A stretch of 64,000 nt of DNA, taken from positions 1,984,001-2,048,000 of the forward strand of contig NZ_JAFMOF010000001.1 in the NCBI RefSeq assembly GCF_017349075.1, read 5' to 3'. This stretch comes from Streptomyces triculaminicus. Lineage in GTDB: Bacteria > Actinomycetota > Actinomycetes > Streptomycetales > Streptomycetaceae. Made by a program: the position numbers and the translations under genes. The notes under the pieces were generated by a model. It made no database searches. It worked only from the letters and a program-made list of their open reading frames with translations, and had not been told where the DNA came from. Positions 55,409 to 64,000 of the stretch are shown here, piece by piece (position 1 is the stretch's first letter; each line of letters begins with the position of its first letter).

Positions 55409-57205
55409 CTACGCCTCTTCGGGCCGCTGCCCCCTCGGCGGCACCTCCGGCACCGGCAGCAACGGCAGCCGCAGCGCCGCGAAGGCGTCCTTGGGCACCG
55501 CGGGCTCGCGGGGCTCGACCGCCGCCAGGCGGCGGTACGGGCTCCCCGGCGCGGGGCGCGGGTCGGCCTCGCCCTTGTTCGGCCAGAACGACATCGCCCG
55601 CTCGGCCTGGGCCGTGATCGTCAGGGACGGGTTCACGCCCAGGTTCGCGGAGACCGCCGCACCGTCCACGACCGAGATGCCCGGATGTCCGTAGAGCCGG
55701 TGGTACGGATCGATGACGCCCCGCGTCGCGTCGGGGCCGATGGGGCAGCCGCCGATGAAGTGGGCGGTGAGCGGGGTGCCGATCAGCTCGCCGACGTTGC
55801 TGCCGGGGAAGCCGTTGATCTCGCTCGCCACGTGTGCGGCCGCCTCGGCGGCCTGCGGGATCTGCCGCGGGTTGGGCGCACCGTGCCCCTGCCGGGCGGT
55901 GAGCAGGCCCTTGCCCGGCCCCCTGGGCCGCCGGTACGTGGTGAGCGAGTTGTCCAGGGACTGCATGACGAGCCCGATGATCGTGCGCTCCGACCAGCGG
56001 CGGTTGGACAGCGATCGCAGCAGCTGCACCGGATGCCGTGCGCAGTGCGCGGCGAAGGCCACCGCGCGCGGTGCGCGCGTGCCGGCCGGCACCTGGAGGA
56101 TCGACAGCAGCCCCATGGCGTTGGAGCCCTTGCCGTAACGCACCGGCTCCACATGCGTGTTGGCGTCCGGGTGGAACGACGAGGTGATCGCGACGCCCCG
56201 GGTGAAGTCCGGGTCGCGCCCGTGCGCGGTGCGGTAGCGGCGGCCCGTGGTCGCGGCGCCGACCAGGGCCTCGGAGTTCGTACGGGTCAGCACCCCGAGC
56301 CGGCCGGAGATCCGGGGCAGCAGGCCCCGGTCCCGCATGGTGTGCAGCAGCGTCTGCGTGCCGTACGTGCCGGCCGCGAGCACCACGCGTTCGGCGCGGA
56401 GCACCCGGGGCGGCGCCTTGCGGGCCCGGCCGCGCCGGTCGGTGGGCACGGTCAGCACGCGATAGCCGCCGCCGGGGTCCTCGGTGACGGCCACGACGGT
56501 CGTCATCGGGTGCACGGCGGCGCCGGCCCGTTCGGCGAGGTGGAGGTAGTTCTCGGTGAGGGTGTTCTTCGCGCCGTGCCGGCAGCCCGTCATGCACTCG
56601 CCGCACTCGCGGCAGGCCGTGCGGTCCGGGCCCGCGCCGCCGAAGTACGGGTCCGGCACCTCCTGGCCCGGCCGTGCGCGGGACGTGCCGTCCGCGTCCC
56701 GGCCGTCGCCGAAGAAGACGCCCACCGGCGCCTGGTGGAAGGTCTCCCCCACGCCCATCCGCCCGGCCGCCGCCTTCATGTGCTCGTCGGACGGCGTCAT
56801 GGTCGGGTTGAGGCGTACGCCGAGCATGCGCCGCGCCTGGTCGTAGTACGGCCGCAGCTCCCGCTCCCAGTCGGTGATCCCGGCCCACTGGGGGTCGTCG
56901 AAGAACGCCTTCGGCGGCACGTAGAGGGTGTTGGCGTAGTTGAGCGAACCGCCGCCCACCCCCGCCCCGGCCAGGACCATGACGTTGCCCAGCAGGTGGA
57001 TGCGCTGAATGCCGTAGAGGCCGAGGGCGGGCGCCCAGAGGTAGTTGCGCAGGTCCCAGGAGTTCCTGGGCAGGGTCTCGCGGGTGAAGCGCCGGCCCGC
57101 CTCCAGCACCCCCACGCGGTAGCCCTTCTCGGTCAGCCGCAGGGCGGAGACCGAACCGCCGAAGCCGGAGCCGACGACGATGACGTCGTAGTCAAACGGT
57201 GCCAC
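55409..57205 (-). CDS. GMC oxidoreductase, cholesterol-oxidase-like, with Cys-rich insert
   Basis: 598 residues. The FAD motif VVGSGFGGSVSALRL is near residue 11. GAGVGGGSLNYANTL is the GMC signature, and HFIGGCPIG plus GHPGISVVDGAAVSANLGVN complete the C-terminal part. A Cys cluster (CRECGECMTGCRHGAKN, near 205-221) resembles inserts seen in some cholesterol-oxidase-like relatives and may hold a metal or iron-sulfur centre. It lies 61 nt after a semialdehyde dehydrogenase, so the two probably oxidise an alcohol or aldehyde in series. The substrate is not known. Confidence 0.88.
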   Translation of the reverse strand: MAPFDYDVIVVGSGFGGSVSALRLTEKGYRVGVLEAGRRFTRETLPRNSWDLRNYLWAPALGLYGIQRIHLLGNVMVLAGAGVGGGSLNYANTLYVPPKAFFDDPQWAGITDWERELRPYYDQARRMLGVRLNPTMTPSDEHMKAAAGRMGVGETFHQAPVGVFFGDGRDADGTSRARPGQEVPDPYFGGAGPDRTACRECGECMTGCRHGAKNTLTENYLHLAERAGAAVHPMTTVVAVTEDPGGGYRVLTVPTDRRGRARKAPPRVLRAERVVLAAGTYGTQTLLHTMRDRGLLPRISGRLGVLTRTNSEALVGAATTGRRYRTAHGRDPDFTRGVAITSSFHPDANTHVEPVRYGKGSNAMGLLSILQVPAGTRAPRAVAFAAHCARHPVQLLRSLSNRRWSERTIIGLVMQSLDNSLTTYRRPRGPGKGLLTARQGHGAPNPRQIPQAAEAAAHVASEINGFPGSNVGELIGTPLTAHFIGGCPIGPDATRGVIDPYHRLYGHPGISVVDGAAVSANLGVNPSLTITAQAERAMSFWPNKGEADPRPAPGSPYRRLAAVEPREPAVPKDAFAALRLPLLPVPEVPPRGQRPEEA

Positions 57206-57266
57206 GACAACCTCCGTACGGTGCCATCACAACTTCCGTCACAACCTGCGCCACACCCTCCGTGGG

Positions 57267-58880
57267 TCAGCGCAGCCGCAGGGCCTTCAGCACCCGCATC
57301 CCGCCGCTGATCACGCGCGCGTACTGCTCGTCGTCCAGTCCGAAGGCCGGCCCCATCGGCATGATGCGCTGCTGGGCGACCGTCTGGGCCTCGGTGTACT
57401 TCAGGATGCCCTCGGCGCCGTGCCGGCGTCCCAGGCCCGAGGCTCCCATGCCGCCCATCGGCGCTCCGACGCTGCCGTAGGCGGCCGCGTACGCCTCGTT
57501 AACGTTGACCGTGCCGGCACGCACGCGTGCGGCGACCGCGCGGCCGCGCCGGCCGTCCCGCGTCCATACGCTCGCGTTGAGGCCGTACGGCGAGGAGTTG
57601 GCCAGGCGCACCGCCTCGTCCTCGTCCTCGAAGCGGTAGACGGAGACGACCGGGCCGAAGGTCTCCTCCGTGCACACCGCCATCGGCGGCTGGACGCCGT
57701 CCAGGATGGTCGGCTCGTAGAAGAGCGGGCCGACGTCCGGCCGGGGCCTGCCGCCGGCGACGACCGTGGCGCCCTTGGCGACGGCCTCCTCCACGTGCCG
57801 GGTCACGGTGTCCAGCTGCTGCTGGGACACCAGCGATCCCATGTCGGCGCCGTAGGCGAGACCCGTGCCCAGGCGCAGCGCCTTGGTGCGGTCGGCGAAG
57901 CGCCGCAGGAACTCGTCGGCTATGGAGGAGTGCACGTACAGCCGCTCAATGGCCATGCACAGCTGGCCGGCGGACGAGAAGCAGCCGCGGACGGCGCCGG
58001 CCGCCGCCTTGTCGAGGTCGGCGTCGCGCAGCACCAGCATGGCGTTCTTGCCGCCGAGTTCGAGCGTGGCGCCGACGAGCCGGGCCGCCGCGGCCTGGGC
58101 GACCTCACGGCCGGTGCGCGTGGAGCCGGTGAAGGAGACGTAGTCGGCGTGCGCGACGACCGCCGGGCCGACGACCGGGCCCTCGCCGAGCACGATCTGC
58201 CAGACGCCCTCGGGGAGTCCGGCCTCGATGAGGAGTTCACGGGCCCACAGGGCGGTCAGGGCCGTCTTGGTGTCGGGCTTCATGACGATGGCGTTGCCCG
58301 CGACGAAGGCGGGCAGGGCGTCGCCGGCCGACAGCTCGAAGGGGTAGTTCCAGGGTGCGATGTGACCGACCACGCCCTTGGGCAGGCGCAGTTCGGTGGC
58401 CTTGGTGAGGACCGGCAGGACGCCCGTGTGGGCCTTCGGCCGCAGGTACGACGCCGCCGCGAGACCGTAGTGCCGGGCGACGACGGCGACCGCCTGGACC
58501 TCCTCGTGGGCGTGCAGCCGGGCCTTGCCGGTCTCCAGCTGGATCAGGTCCAGGATCTCCGGCTGACGGGCGAGTACGAGGTCGTGGAAGCGCAGCAGGA
58601 CGGCCGCCCGTCGCCGTACGGGTTCCGCGGCCCAGGCCCGCTGCGCCCGCCGTGCCCGCTCGAAGGCCGTGGCGACGTCCTCGGGGCCCGACTCCGGCAG
58701 ATCGGCCAGCTTGTGCCCGGTGAAGGGCGTGTGGTTGGCCGTGCTGCCGCCGGAGCTGACCACCGCGCGCGTGAGGCGGGCGACGAGCTCGGGGGTGACG
58801 ACATCGGCGGCGGTGCGGGTACCCGTCGGGGCGACGGGGTTGCCATCGGCGACTGTTCCAGTGTCCTGCGTGTCCGTCAT
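57267..58880 (-). CDS. Succinate-semialdehyde dehydrogenase (NADP+)-like aldehyde dehydrogenase
   Basis: 537 residues. The catalytic Cys is in SSAGQLCMAIERLYV, the Glu in LELGGKNAM, and PWNYPFELSAGDALPAF and SFTGSTRTGREV belong to the cofactor site. The sequence style, including SSPYGLNASVW, fits the GabD2-type succinic-semialdehyde dehydrogenases of actinobacteria. It heads an apparent two-gene unit with the GMC oxidoreductase. Substrate assignment is by family resemblance. Confidence 0.87.
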   Translation of the reverse strand: MTDTQDTGTVADGNPVAPTGTRTAADVVTPELVARLTRAVVSSGGSTANHTPFTGHKLADLPESGPEDVATAFERARRAQRAWAAEPVRRRAAVLLRFHDLVLARQPEILDLIQLETGKARLHAHEEVQAVAVVARHYGLAAASYLRPKAHTGVLPVLTKATELRLPKGVVGHIAPWNYPFELSAGDALPAFVAGNAIVMKPDTKTALTALWARELLIEAGLPEGVWQIVLGEGPVVGPAVVAHADYVSFTGSTRTGREVAQAAAARLVGATLELGGKNAMLVLRDADLDKAAAGAVRGCFSSAGQLCMAIERLYVHSSIADEFLRRFADRTKALRLGTGLAYGADMGSLVSQQQLDTVTRHVEEAVAKGATVVAGGRPRPDVGPLFYEPTILDGVQPPMAVCTEETFGPVVSVYRFEDEDEAVRLANSSPYGLNASVWTRDGRRGRAVAARVRAGTVNVNEAYAAAYGSVGAPMGGMGASGLGRRHGAEGILKYTEAQTVAQQRIMPMGPAFGLDDEQYARVISGGMRVLKALRLR

Positions 58881-58938
58881 GCGGGTGAGCGTATGACGGG
58901 TGGGACGCTTTGGGTACCCGCCGGTAACATCAAATGGG

Positions 58939-60558
58939 TCACTGCTCCTGGATTTTGAGGTATTTCAGGACGTCGTCGAAGAGCTTGTCGCCGTCCTTGC
59001 GGCCCTGACCGGCAGCGGGCATCCGGAGGCTCAGAGTCCAGGAGGCGGTCCCGGCCTTGTTGACGATGACGCGCTCGCGGTAGGCCCGCTTGGGGTCCTT
59101 CTCGTCGTCTCCCGACCTGCGATAGACCGTGACGGTCTCGGCCGCCTCCATGCCCTGGAAGGAGGCGGCCTCGGACGTCTTCGACGTGGGGTCGTTGACC
59201 CCGGACACCTTGCCGTCCTTGTAGGACTTGGCCAGCTTCCCGGCCTCCTCCTCCGCCGAGCCGATCTCCACGTGCTCGGAGGAGTACTTGTTCTTGGGCT
59301 CCTCGGTCCTACGGGTGAGGGCGATGTTGAACACCCCGCTGGGGTCGCGGAACGCCACCCAGCCCTCGTCCGCGTTCACCTCCTTGGTGAACTCCTCGGG
59401 GACCGCGAGCGACGCCTTGACGATCTCGGGCTCGTCCCGCACCTTCCAGTGCAGCGGAACGGCCGGCCCGACCGCGAAGGGGTTCACGACGAGCAGCGCC
59501 GCCGCGACGGCCACGGCCACCACGCCGCCCCCGAGCCCCCACTGGGCCTTGCGGTTGCCGTGCAGCACGGGCGGCACCCACTTGCTGCCGGCGGGCCGCG
59601 CGCCCGGGGCGGTGAACGCCGGCCGCGGGGCCTGCGGGTGGGCCACGGCCTCCAGCGCCTGCCGCACCTCGGCGGCCGTCGGGCGGGCGGCGGGGTCCTT
59701 GCGCAGCAGTTGCATGACGATCTCGGAGAACGCCCCCGTGCCGCGCGCCGGAACCTGGGGATCCGACGAGAGGATGGCCTGCATCGTGGCCTGCGTGTTG
59801 GAGCGGCGGAAGGGCGACATGCCCTCGGCGGCCGCGTAGAGCACCACGCCCAGCGACCACAGGTCGGACGCCGGGCCGGGCCGCTGGCCCAGCACCCGCT
59901 CCGGAGCGACGTATTCGGGCGAGCCGACGAACGCGCCCGTCTCCGTCAGCCCCTGCTCGCCCTCGATCTGCGCGATGCCGAAGTCGGTGAGCACGACGCG
60001 CTCGTTGCGCCCGAGCAGGACGTTGTCGGGCTTCACGTCGCGGTGCAGCACCCCCGCCTCGTGGGCGGCGGACAGCGCGCCCAGCACGGCCAGCCCGACG
60101 CGGGCCGCCTCACGCGGGTCCAGGGTGCCCTCGGCGAGCCGGTCGGCGAGCGAGTTCCCCCGCACCAGCTCCATGACGATCCACGGGCGGCCGTCCTCCA
60201 CGACCACGTCGTGGACGGTGACGACGGAAGGGTGGTCGATCCGGGCGGCGGCGCGCGCCTCGCGCTGCATGCGCAGGTGGACGTTCTTCCGCATGCTCTC
60301 GGGCACGCCGTCCGGGACGCGCGGCTCCTTGACGGCGACGTCACGGTCGACGACCTCGTCGCGGGCCTTCCAGACCGTGCCCATGCCGCCGTGACCGAGG
60401 CGGGATATGAGGCGGTAACGGCCGCCCACGACCCGGCCGGTGCCGGGCTCGGGGGCGGCGGTGTTCGCCTGGGTGGGGACATGAGGGGTGCCCGCGGGTG
60501 CCGGCGGCTGGAGTTCGTAACTGGTGGGCCCGCTCGCCCATCCCCCGTCGTTCGTCAT
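58939..60558 (-). CDS. Membrane Ser/Thr protein kinase
   Basis: 539 residues from ATG 60558 (MTNDGGWASGP). The kinase domain (about 48-310) has LGHGGMGTVWKA, the Lys in VAVKEPRV, HRDVKPDN, DFGIAQI and PERVLGQRPG. One membrane helix (about 345-365) leads to an outer domain of about 170 residues (SLAVPEEFTKEV, ends DVLKYLKIQEQ). It belongs with the neighbouring kinase gene to a local cluster of receptor-type kinases. The signal and substrate are unknown. Confidence 0.9.
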   Translation of the reverse strand: MTNDGGWASGPTSYELQPPAPAGTPHVPTQANTAAPEPGTGRVVGGRYRLISRLGHGGMGTVWKARDEVVDRDVAVKEPRVPDGVPESMRKNVHLRMQREARAAARIDHPSVVTVHDVVVEDGRPWIVMELVRGNSLADRLAEGTLDPREAARVGLAVLGALSAAHEAGVLHRDVKPDNVLLGRNERVVLTDFGIAQIEGEQGLTETGAFVGSPEYVAPERVLGQRPGPASDLWSLGVVLYAAAEGMSPFRRSNTQATMQAILSSDPQVPARGTGAFSEIVMQLLRKDPAARPTAAEVRQALEAVAHPQAPRPAFTAPGARPAGSKWVPPVLHGNRKAQWGLGGGVVAVAVAAALLVVNPFAVGPAVPLHWKVRDEPEIVKASLAVPEEFTKEVNADEGWVAFRDPSGVFNIALTRRTEEPKNKYSSEHVEIGSAEEEAGKLAKSYKDGKVSGVNDPTSKTSEAASFQGMEAAETVTVYRRSGDDEKDPKRAYRERVIVNKAGTASWTLSLRMPAAGQGRKDGDKLFDDVLKYLKIQEQ

Positions 60559-60610
60559 GGCCCCATCATTACCGAGCGCCCCACCGCGGCCGCACATCGA
60601 AAGCCGGTGG

Positions 60611-62208
60611 TCAGGGGGACGAGACCGGCCTCGTCCTGACAAAGGTGGACAGCGCGGTGTCGAAGTGGCGGCGCCCCTCCGCCGCGCTGTCCACCGGGGA
60701 GGACACCCACAGGTCGTACATCTTCTCGCCCTCGTCCCACGCGAGGTCGTAGGTGTGCCGCGCTCCGGCGGGGGCCTTGGTCGCGCCCTCGTCGAAGCCG
60801 TCCCAGCCGAACTCCCAGGAGGCGGCCCGGTGTCCCTTGTGCACCGTGCGCTCCACCTTGCCGTCGCGGTAGCCGGGATAGCGGTCCGGGGCGAGGGCCG
60901 CGGAGCTGCGCATCACGCCGATCGGGCCGCCCTCCTGCACGTCCTGGATCAGCACGCCGATGCGGAACTCCTTTCCGGGCGAGTAGTAGAAGACGCGGGG
61001 CGGCTCGAAGGAGCGGGTGAAGCCGTCGGGGACGGCGAGCGCGAAGCCCGCCGGGTCCTGGACGGCGTGATAGCCGGAGGGCGCGGTGACGGACGCGCTG
61101 ACCGGCGCGTCGGGCACGTTCGGCGGCTCCGGCGGCCCGGCGACGACGGACCGGCCGGGTTTGGTGTCGGTCCCGGCGCCGGGACCGGCGCCCCGGTCGA
61201 TCAGCAGCGCGGCGAGACCCGCGCCCATGCCGGCCAGCGCCACCAGCGTGACCGCCGCCAGCAGGGCCGTACGCGCCCGCAGGCCGGCCGGGGCGGCACC
61301 GGCGGGCCCCGGGGGCCGGGGGCGGCCGGCAGGTCCGTACGCGTGGGGGTGCGGCGCTCCGGGACGGCGGGCAGGCGGCCGGTGTCCAGGTACGCCCGCA
61401 GCAGCCGCTCCGCCTCGTCGGCGCTCATCCGGTGGGCCGGGTCGCGTTCCAGGAGCCCCTGGACGACCGGCAGCAGCGGCCCGGCCGCCTCCGGCGGGCG
61501 GATCTCGTCGTAGACGACGGCGTGCAGGATGCCGCCCAGGGAGTCGCGGTGGAAGGGCGACTCCCCGCTGAGGGCCGTGCACAGCAGCACCCCCAGCGAC
61601 CACAGGTCGGACTGCGGCCCCGCGGGCCCGCCCGACATCCGTTCCGGCGCGGTGTACTCCGGCGAGCCGACGAACGCGCCCGCCTCCGTGATCGTCGTCG
61701 CCCCCGACACCCGGGCGATGCCGAAGTCGGTGAGCACGACCCGGCCCGTCGCGGCCTCCATCAGGACGTTCGGCGGCTTGATGTCCCGGTGCAGCACCCC
61801 GCGCGCGTGCGCCGCGCCCAGCGCGCCCAGCATCGCCACGCCGATCCGGGCGGCCTCGCGCGGGGTGACCGGGCCCTCGGCCGAGAGCAGGCCCGACAGC
61901 GACCGGCCCTCGATCAGCTCCATGACGATCCAGGGCCGCCCGTCCTGCTCGACGATGTCGTGCATGACGATCACGTTCGGATGCTTGATCAACGCCACCG
62001 CGCGGGCCTCGCGCAGCATGCGGTCGTACTGGACTCTGACGGCCTCGGCGGACTGCTGATCGTCCACATGCAGCTCTTTGACCGCCACCTCGCGGGCCAG
62101 CAGCTCGTCGGTGGCACGCCATACGGTGCCCATCCCGCCGCGCCCGATCTTCCGGACGAGCCGATACCGCCCGGCGATGAGACCGCCGTGTGCAGCGAAG
62201 GTGCCCAT
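60611..62208 (-). CDS. Membrane Ser/Thr protein kinase with an internal frameshift
   Basis: About 532 residues when corrected, starting at ATG 62208 (MGTFAAHGGLIAGRYRL). The kinase domain has IGRGGMGTVWRA, the Lys in VAVKELHV, HRDIKPPN and DFGIARV. At the run CCCCGGGGG (plus strand 61307-61315) the frame moves by one base. The membrane helix (LLAAVTLVALAGMGAGLAAL) and the outer domain (DPAGFALAVPDGFTRS) are then read in the other frame to the stop at 60611. One added base restores a normal kinase, so this is probably a sequencing deletion. Confidence 0.8.
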
Positions 62209-62349
62209 GAGCACATATTGCCCCACGGCACGGGGCCGAGCCGTGGTCGTGCCGACGGCTTCACCCTGCACGCGCAAGAGCACCGGAACATTTCATGTAC
62301 AGTTGTTCCCGCAACGCCGACCGGATGGCCGAAAACCACCGGGGGCCGA

Positions 62350-62422
62350 GCGCTCGTAGCTTAACGGATAGAGCACTTGACTACGGATCAAGAGGTTGCA
62401 GGTTCGAATCCTGCCGAGCGCA
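62350..62422 (+). tRNA. tRNA-Arg(ACG)
   Basis: A 73-nt cloverleaf. Acceptor arms GCGCTCG (62350-62356) and CGAGCGC (62415-62421) pair fully. The anticodon stem CTTGA/TCAAG encloses CTACGGA with anticodon ACG (read as ICG). GGTTCGAATCC supplies the T arm. CCA is not encoded. Confidence 0.95.
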
Positions 62423-62430
62423 CATCCTGA

Positions 62431-62462
62431 GAAGGGGAGCCGGATCGATCCGGCTCCCCTTC
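62431..62462 (+). terminator. Terminator of the tRNA-Arg gene
   Basis: GAAGGGGAGCCGGATC (62431-62446) followed directly by its exact reverse complement (62447-62462), then TTCG: a 32-nt perfect palindrome 8 nt after the tRNA. Confidence 0.85.
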
Positions 62463-62516
62463 TTCGTGTCCCGATGTAGGACACCACCCGACCTGATCCC
62501 CCTCTACGGTCGCCCC

Positions 62517-63694
62517 ATGAGCACCGCCCCCGCATCGGCGACGAGCAGCGCCGCGCCCGCCTCGGCACCCGCCACCTCCTGGCCCCCGCCCGCCGCGCCG
62601 CCTCCGTCGAGGCCGTGGCCGACGCCCTGGTCGCCCTGCACGCCACCGACGCCGCGACCGTCTACCTGTCCGCCTGCGCCCGCCTGGCCGAGCCGTCGCC
62701 CGGCGCGGTGGACCGGGCGCTGTACGAGCACGTCACGCTGGTGAAACTGCTGTCCATGCGGCGCACGCTCTTCGCGGTGACCACCGAGGTCGCCCCCTGC
62801 GTCGGCTCCTCCACCGCCCGCGAGATCGCCCGGCGGGAACGGGCGACGCTGCTGAAGTCCCTGCGCGAGAACGCCGAGGGCGGCGCGCCCTGGGACGAGC
62901 ACCGGCTGGCCGCCACCGAACGCGCGGCGCTCGAGGCGCTGGCCGCGCGCGGCGAGGCGACGACGGCCGAGCTGGGCCGGGACGTCCCCGCGCTCAAGGA
63001 GACGCTCCTGATGTCGCCCGGCAAGCCCTACGAGTCCCGGCAGAGCGTCGGCAGCCGGGTGCTGCGCATGCTGGCCTCGGACGGGCACGTGCGGCGCGGC
63101 CGGCCGCGCGGCTCGTGGACCAGCAGCCTCTACGCGTGGGCGCCGTCGCCGGCGCTGCCGGAGATGCCGGTGCGCGAGGCTCGGGCGGAGCTCGTGCGGC
63201 GCTGGCTGGCGGCCTACGGGCCCGCCACGGAGGCCGACCTGAAGTGGTGGACGGGCTGGACGCTGCGGGACACGCGGACGGCCCTGGCGGACGTGGGAGC
63301 GGTGGACGTGCGGCTCGGGGCGGGCGCGGGCCTCGCGCTGCCCGGCGACCTCGAGGACGACGCCCCCGCCGGGGACTGGGCCGCGCTGCTTCCGGGACTC
63401 GACCCCACGGCCATGGGGTGGCGGGAGCGGGACTGGTACCTGGACCCGGAGCACGTCCCCTTCCTCTTCGACCGAGCGGGCAACGTCGGGCCCACGGTGT
63501 GGTGGAACGGCCGCGTCGTCGGCGGGTGGGCCCAGCGGGCGAACGGCGAGATCGTCTGGCGGCTCCTGGAGGACGCCGGACGGGAGGCGGGGGCGGCGAT
63601 CGCGGCGGAAGCCGGACGGCTGTCCTCGTGGATCGGCGAAACGCGCGTCACGCCGCGATTCCGCACCCCGCTGGAGCGCGAGCTGGTCCGTTAG
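62517..63694 (+). CDS. Winged-helix DNA-binding protein (AlkZ/YcaQ-like), frameshift near its start
   Basis: About 393 residues when corrected. ATG 62517 begins MSTAP; adding one C in the run 62527-62531 gives RIGDEQRRARLGTRHLLAP, the usual beginning of this family, and joins the long frame VALHATDAATVYLSACARL that runs to 63694. Motifs SMRRTLFAV, GRPRGSW and KWWTGWTLRDTR fit the HTH_42 family, whose characterised members (AlkZ) are DNA glycosylases that remove bulky or cross-linked bases. The internal ATG at 62615 would lose the conserved N-terminus, so I prefer the corrected start. No direct evidence for glycosylase activity. Confidence 0.8.
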
Positions 63695-63740
63695 GCCGGC
63701 CGCGAACCGCGCCCGGGGACGGCCTGGGCGCTCCGCCCCG

Positions 63741-64000
63741 TCAGCGCGTGACCTGCCACGACACCTGGCCCTGCAGCCGCTTGGACAGCTGCGGGTCGAG
63801 GACGGCGTCCGTACGGTCGGCCCCTCCCGCGGTCAGGGTGTGCGGGCGGCCGTCGGCGGGGACGCCGAGCGTGCGGGGGACGACCGAGGTGCGGCCCCGG
63901 ACCGCGCGGGCCTCGCGGCCGTCGACGTACCAGCGGATCTCGGTGGTGGCCACCGGGAGCCGGACGGCGACGCGCTGCCCGCGGCCGGCCGTGGGGCCGT
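63741..64000 (-). CDS. C-terminal part of a protein of unknown function (5' end outside window)
   Basis: A minus-strand frame open to the right edge and ending at 63741. It reads QRVAVRLPVATTEIRWYVDG and later PRTLGVPADGRPHTLT, alternating polar and hydrophobic residues as in an immunoglobulin-like beta domain. GTG 63953 is probably internal, because good coding composition continues upstream of it. Such a module often ends secreted or cell-wall enzymes. No family assignment is possible. Confidence 0.55.
   Translation of the reverse strand, partial: GPTAGRGQRVAVRLPVATTEIRWYVDGREARAVRGRTSVVPRTLGVPADGRPHTLTAGGADRTDAVLDPQLSKRLQGQVSWQVTR

Noticed and set aside
62350..62422. tRNA-Arg as an integration site of a mobile element
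   Set aside because: No integrase, no repeated tRNA 3' end and no change in base composition were seen nearby.

Overview
This window is a piece of the conserved core chromosome of a high-GC actinomycete, almost certainly a Streptomyces. The evidence is GC of about 70% or more with strongly GC-biased third codon positions, frequent GTG starts and 4-nt ATGA/GTGA overlaps, and a gene order (betaine operon, mdh, folD, purH/purN, PerM-like gene, sucCD, icmB-like gene, pcrA, PspC two-component genes, guaA, chorismate mutase, eukaryotic-type kinases) that I recall as the SCO47xx-SCO48xx interval of S. coelicolor. No insertion sequence, prophage, CRISPR array or integrase was seen.

Layout. 1-1.6 kb: a MocR/PdxR-type regulator running off the left edge, divergent from a carboxymuconolactone-decarboxylase/AhpD-like gene. 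1.6-8.9 kb: a minus-strand glycine betaine operon (betB, betA, ABC ATPase, fused permease, binding lipoprotein) that oxidises choline and imports osmoprotectants. 9.1-12.1 kb: a three-gene membrane operon sharing a Gly-rich repeat motif. 12.4-13.6 kb: a tandemly duplicated small membrane-protein gene whose second copy is broken. 13.7-14.7 kb: mdh. 14.9-18.2 kb: three paralogous membrane-anchored HTH proteins. 18.5-27.6 kb: DUF3017, folD, purH, purN, a membrane protein, a PerM/DUF6350-like gene, sucD and sucC. 27.8-36.0 kb: a divergent locus of MoxR ATPase, DUF5682 and vWA proteins (minus) and SWIM and DUF5691 proteins (plus). 36.2-45.3 kb: a B12-binding mutase subunit, a lipase, an M23 peptidase, a PcrA/UvrD helicase, an NlpC/P60 hydrolase and an esterase. 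45.5-51.4 kb: response regulator and PspC-type kinase, Ser/Thr kinase, PspC protein, DoxX. 51.5-58.9 kb: aldolase-like gene, guaA, a leader peptide with attenuator and chorismate mutase, a GMC oxidoreductase and a semialdehyde dehydrogenase. 58.9-64 kb: two Ser/Thr kinases, tRNA-Arg(ACG), an AlkZ-type winged-helix protein and a partial gene.

The most interesting system is the MoxR/DUF5682/vWA and SWIM/DUF5691 locus. Its divergent intergenic region carries a 13-bp inverted repeat. On the plus strand this reads as a full match to the RecA-independent DNA-damage promoter TTGTCRGTG-N8-TANNNT (PafBC-type), and on the minus strand as a near match. The pcrA/uvrD-like helicase 6 kb away has a near match too, so I infer that this uncharacterised chaperone-like locus belongs to the DNA-damage response. 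A second regulatory find is a 26-codon leader peptide with Phe, Phe, Tyr and Trp codons, followed by a 15-bp hairpin, in front of chorismate mutase.

A caution on quality: at least seven genes or gene segments change reading frame in a way repaired by adding one base, mostly at G or C runs. This looks like systematic homopolymer under-calling in the assembly rather than real pseudogenes. The affected entries are flagged.
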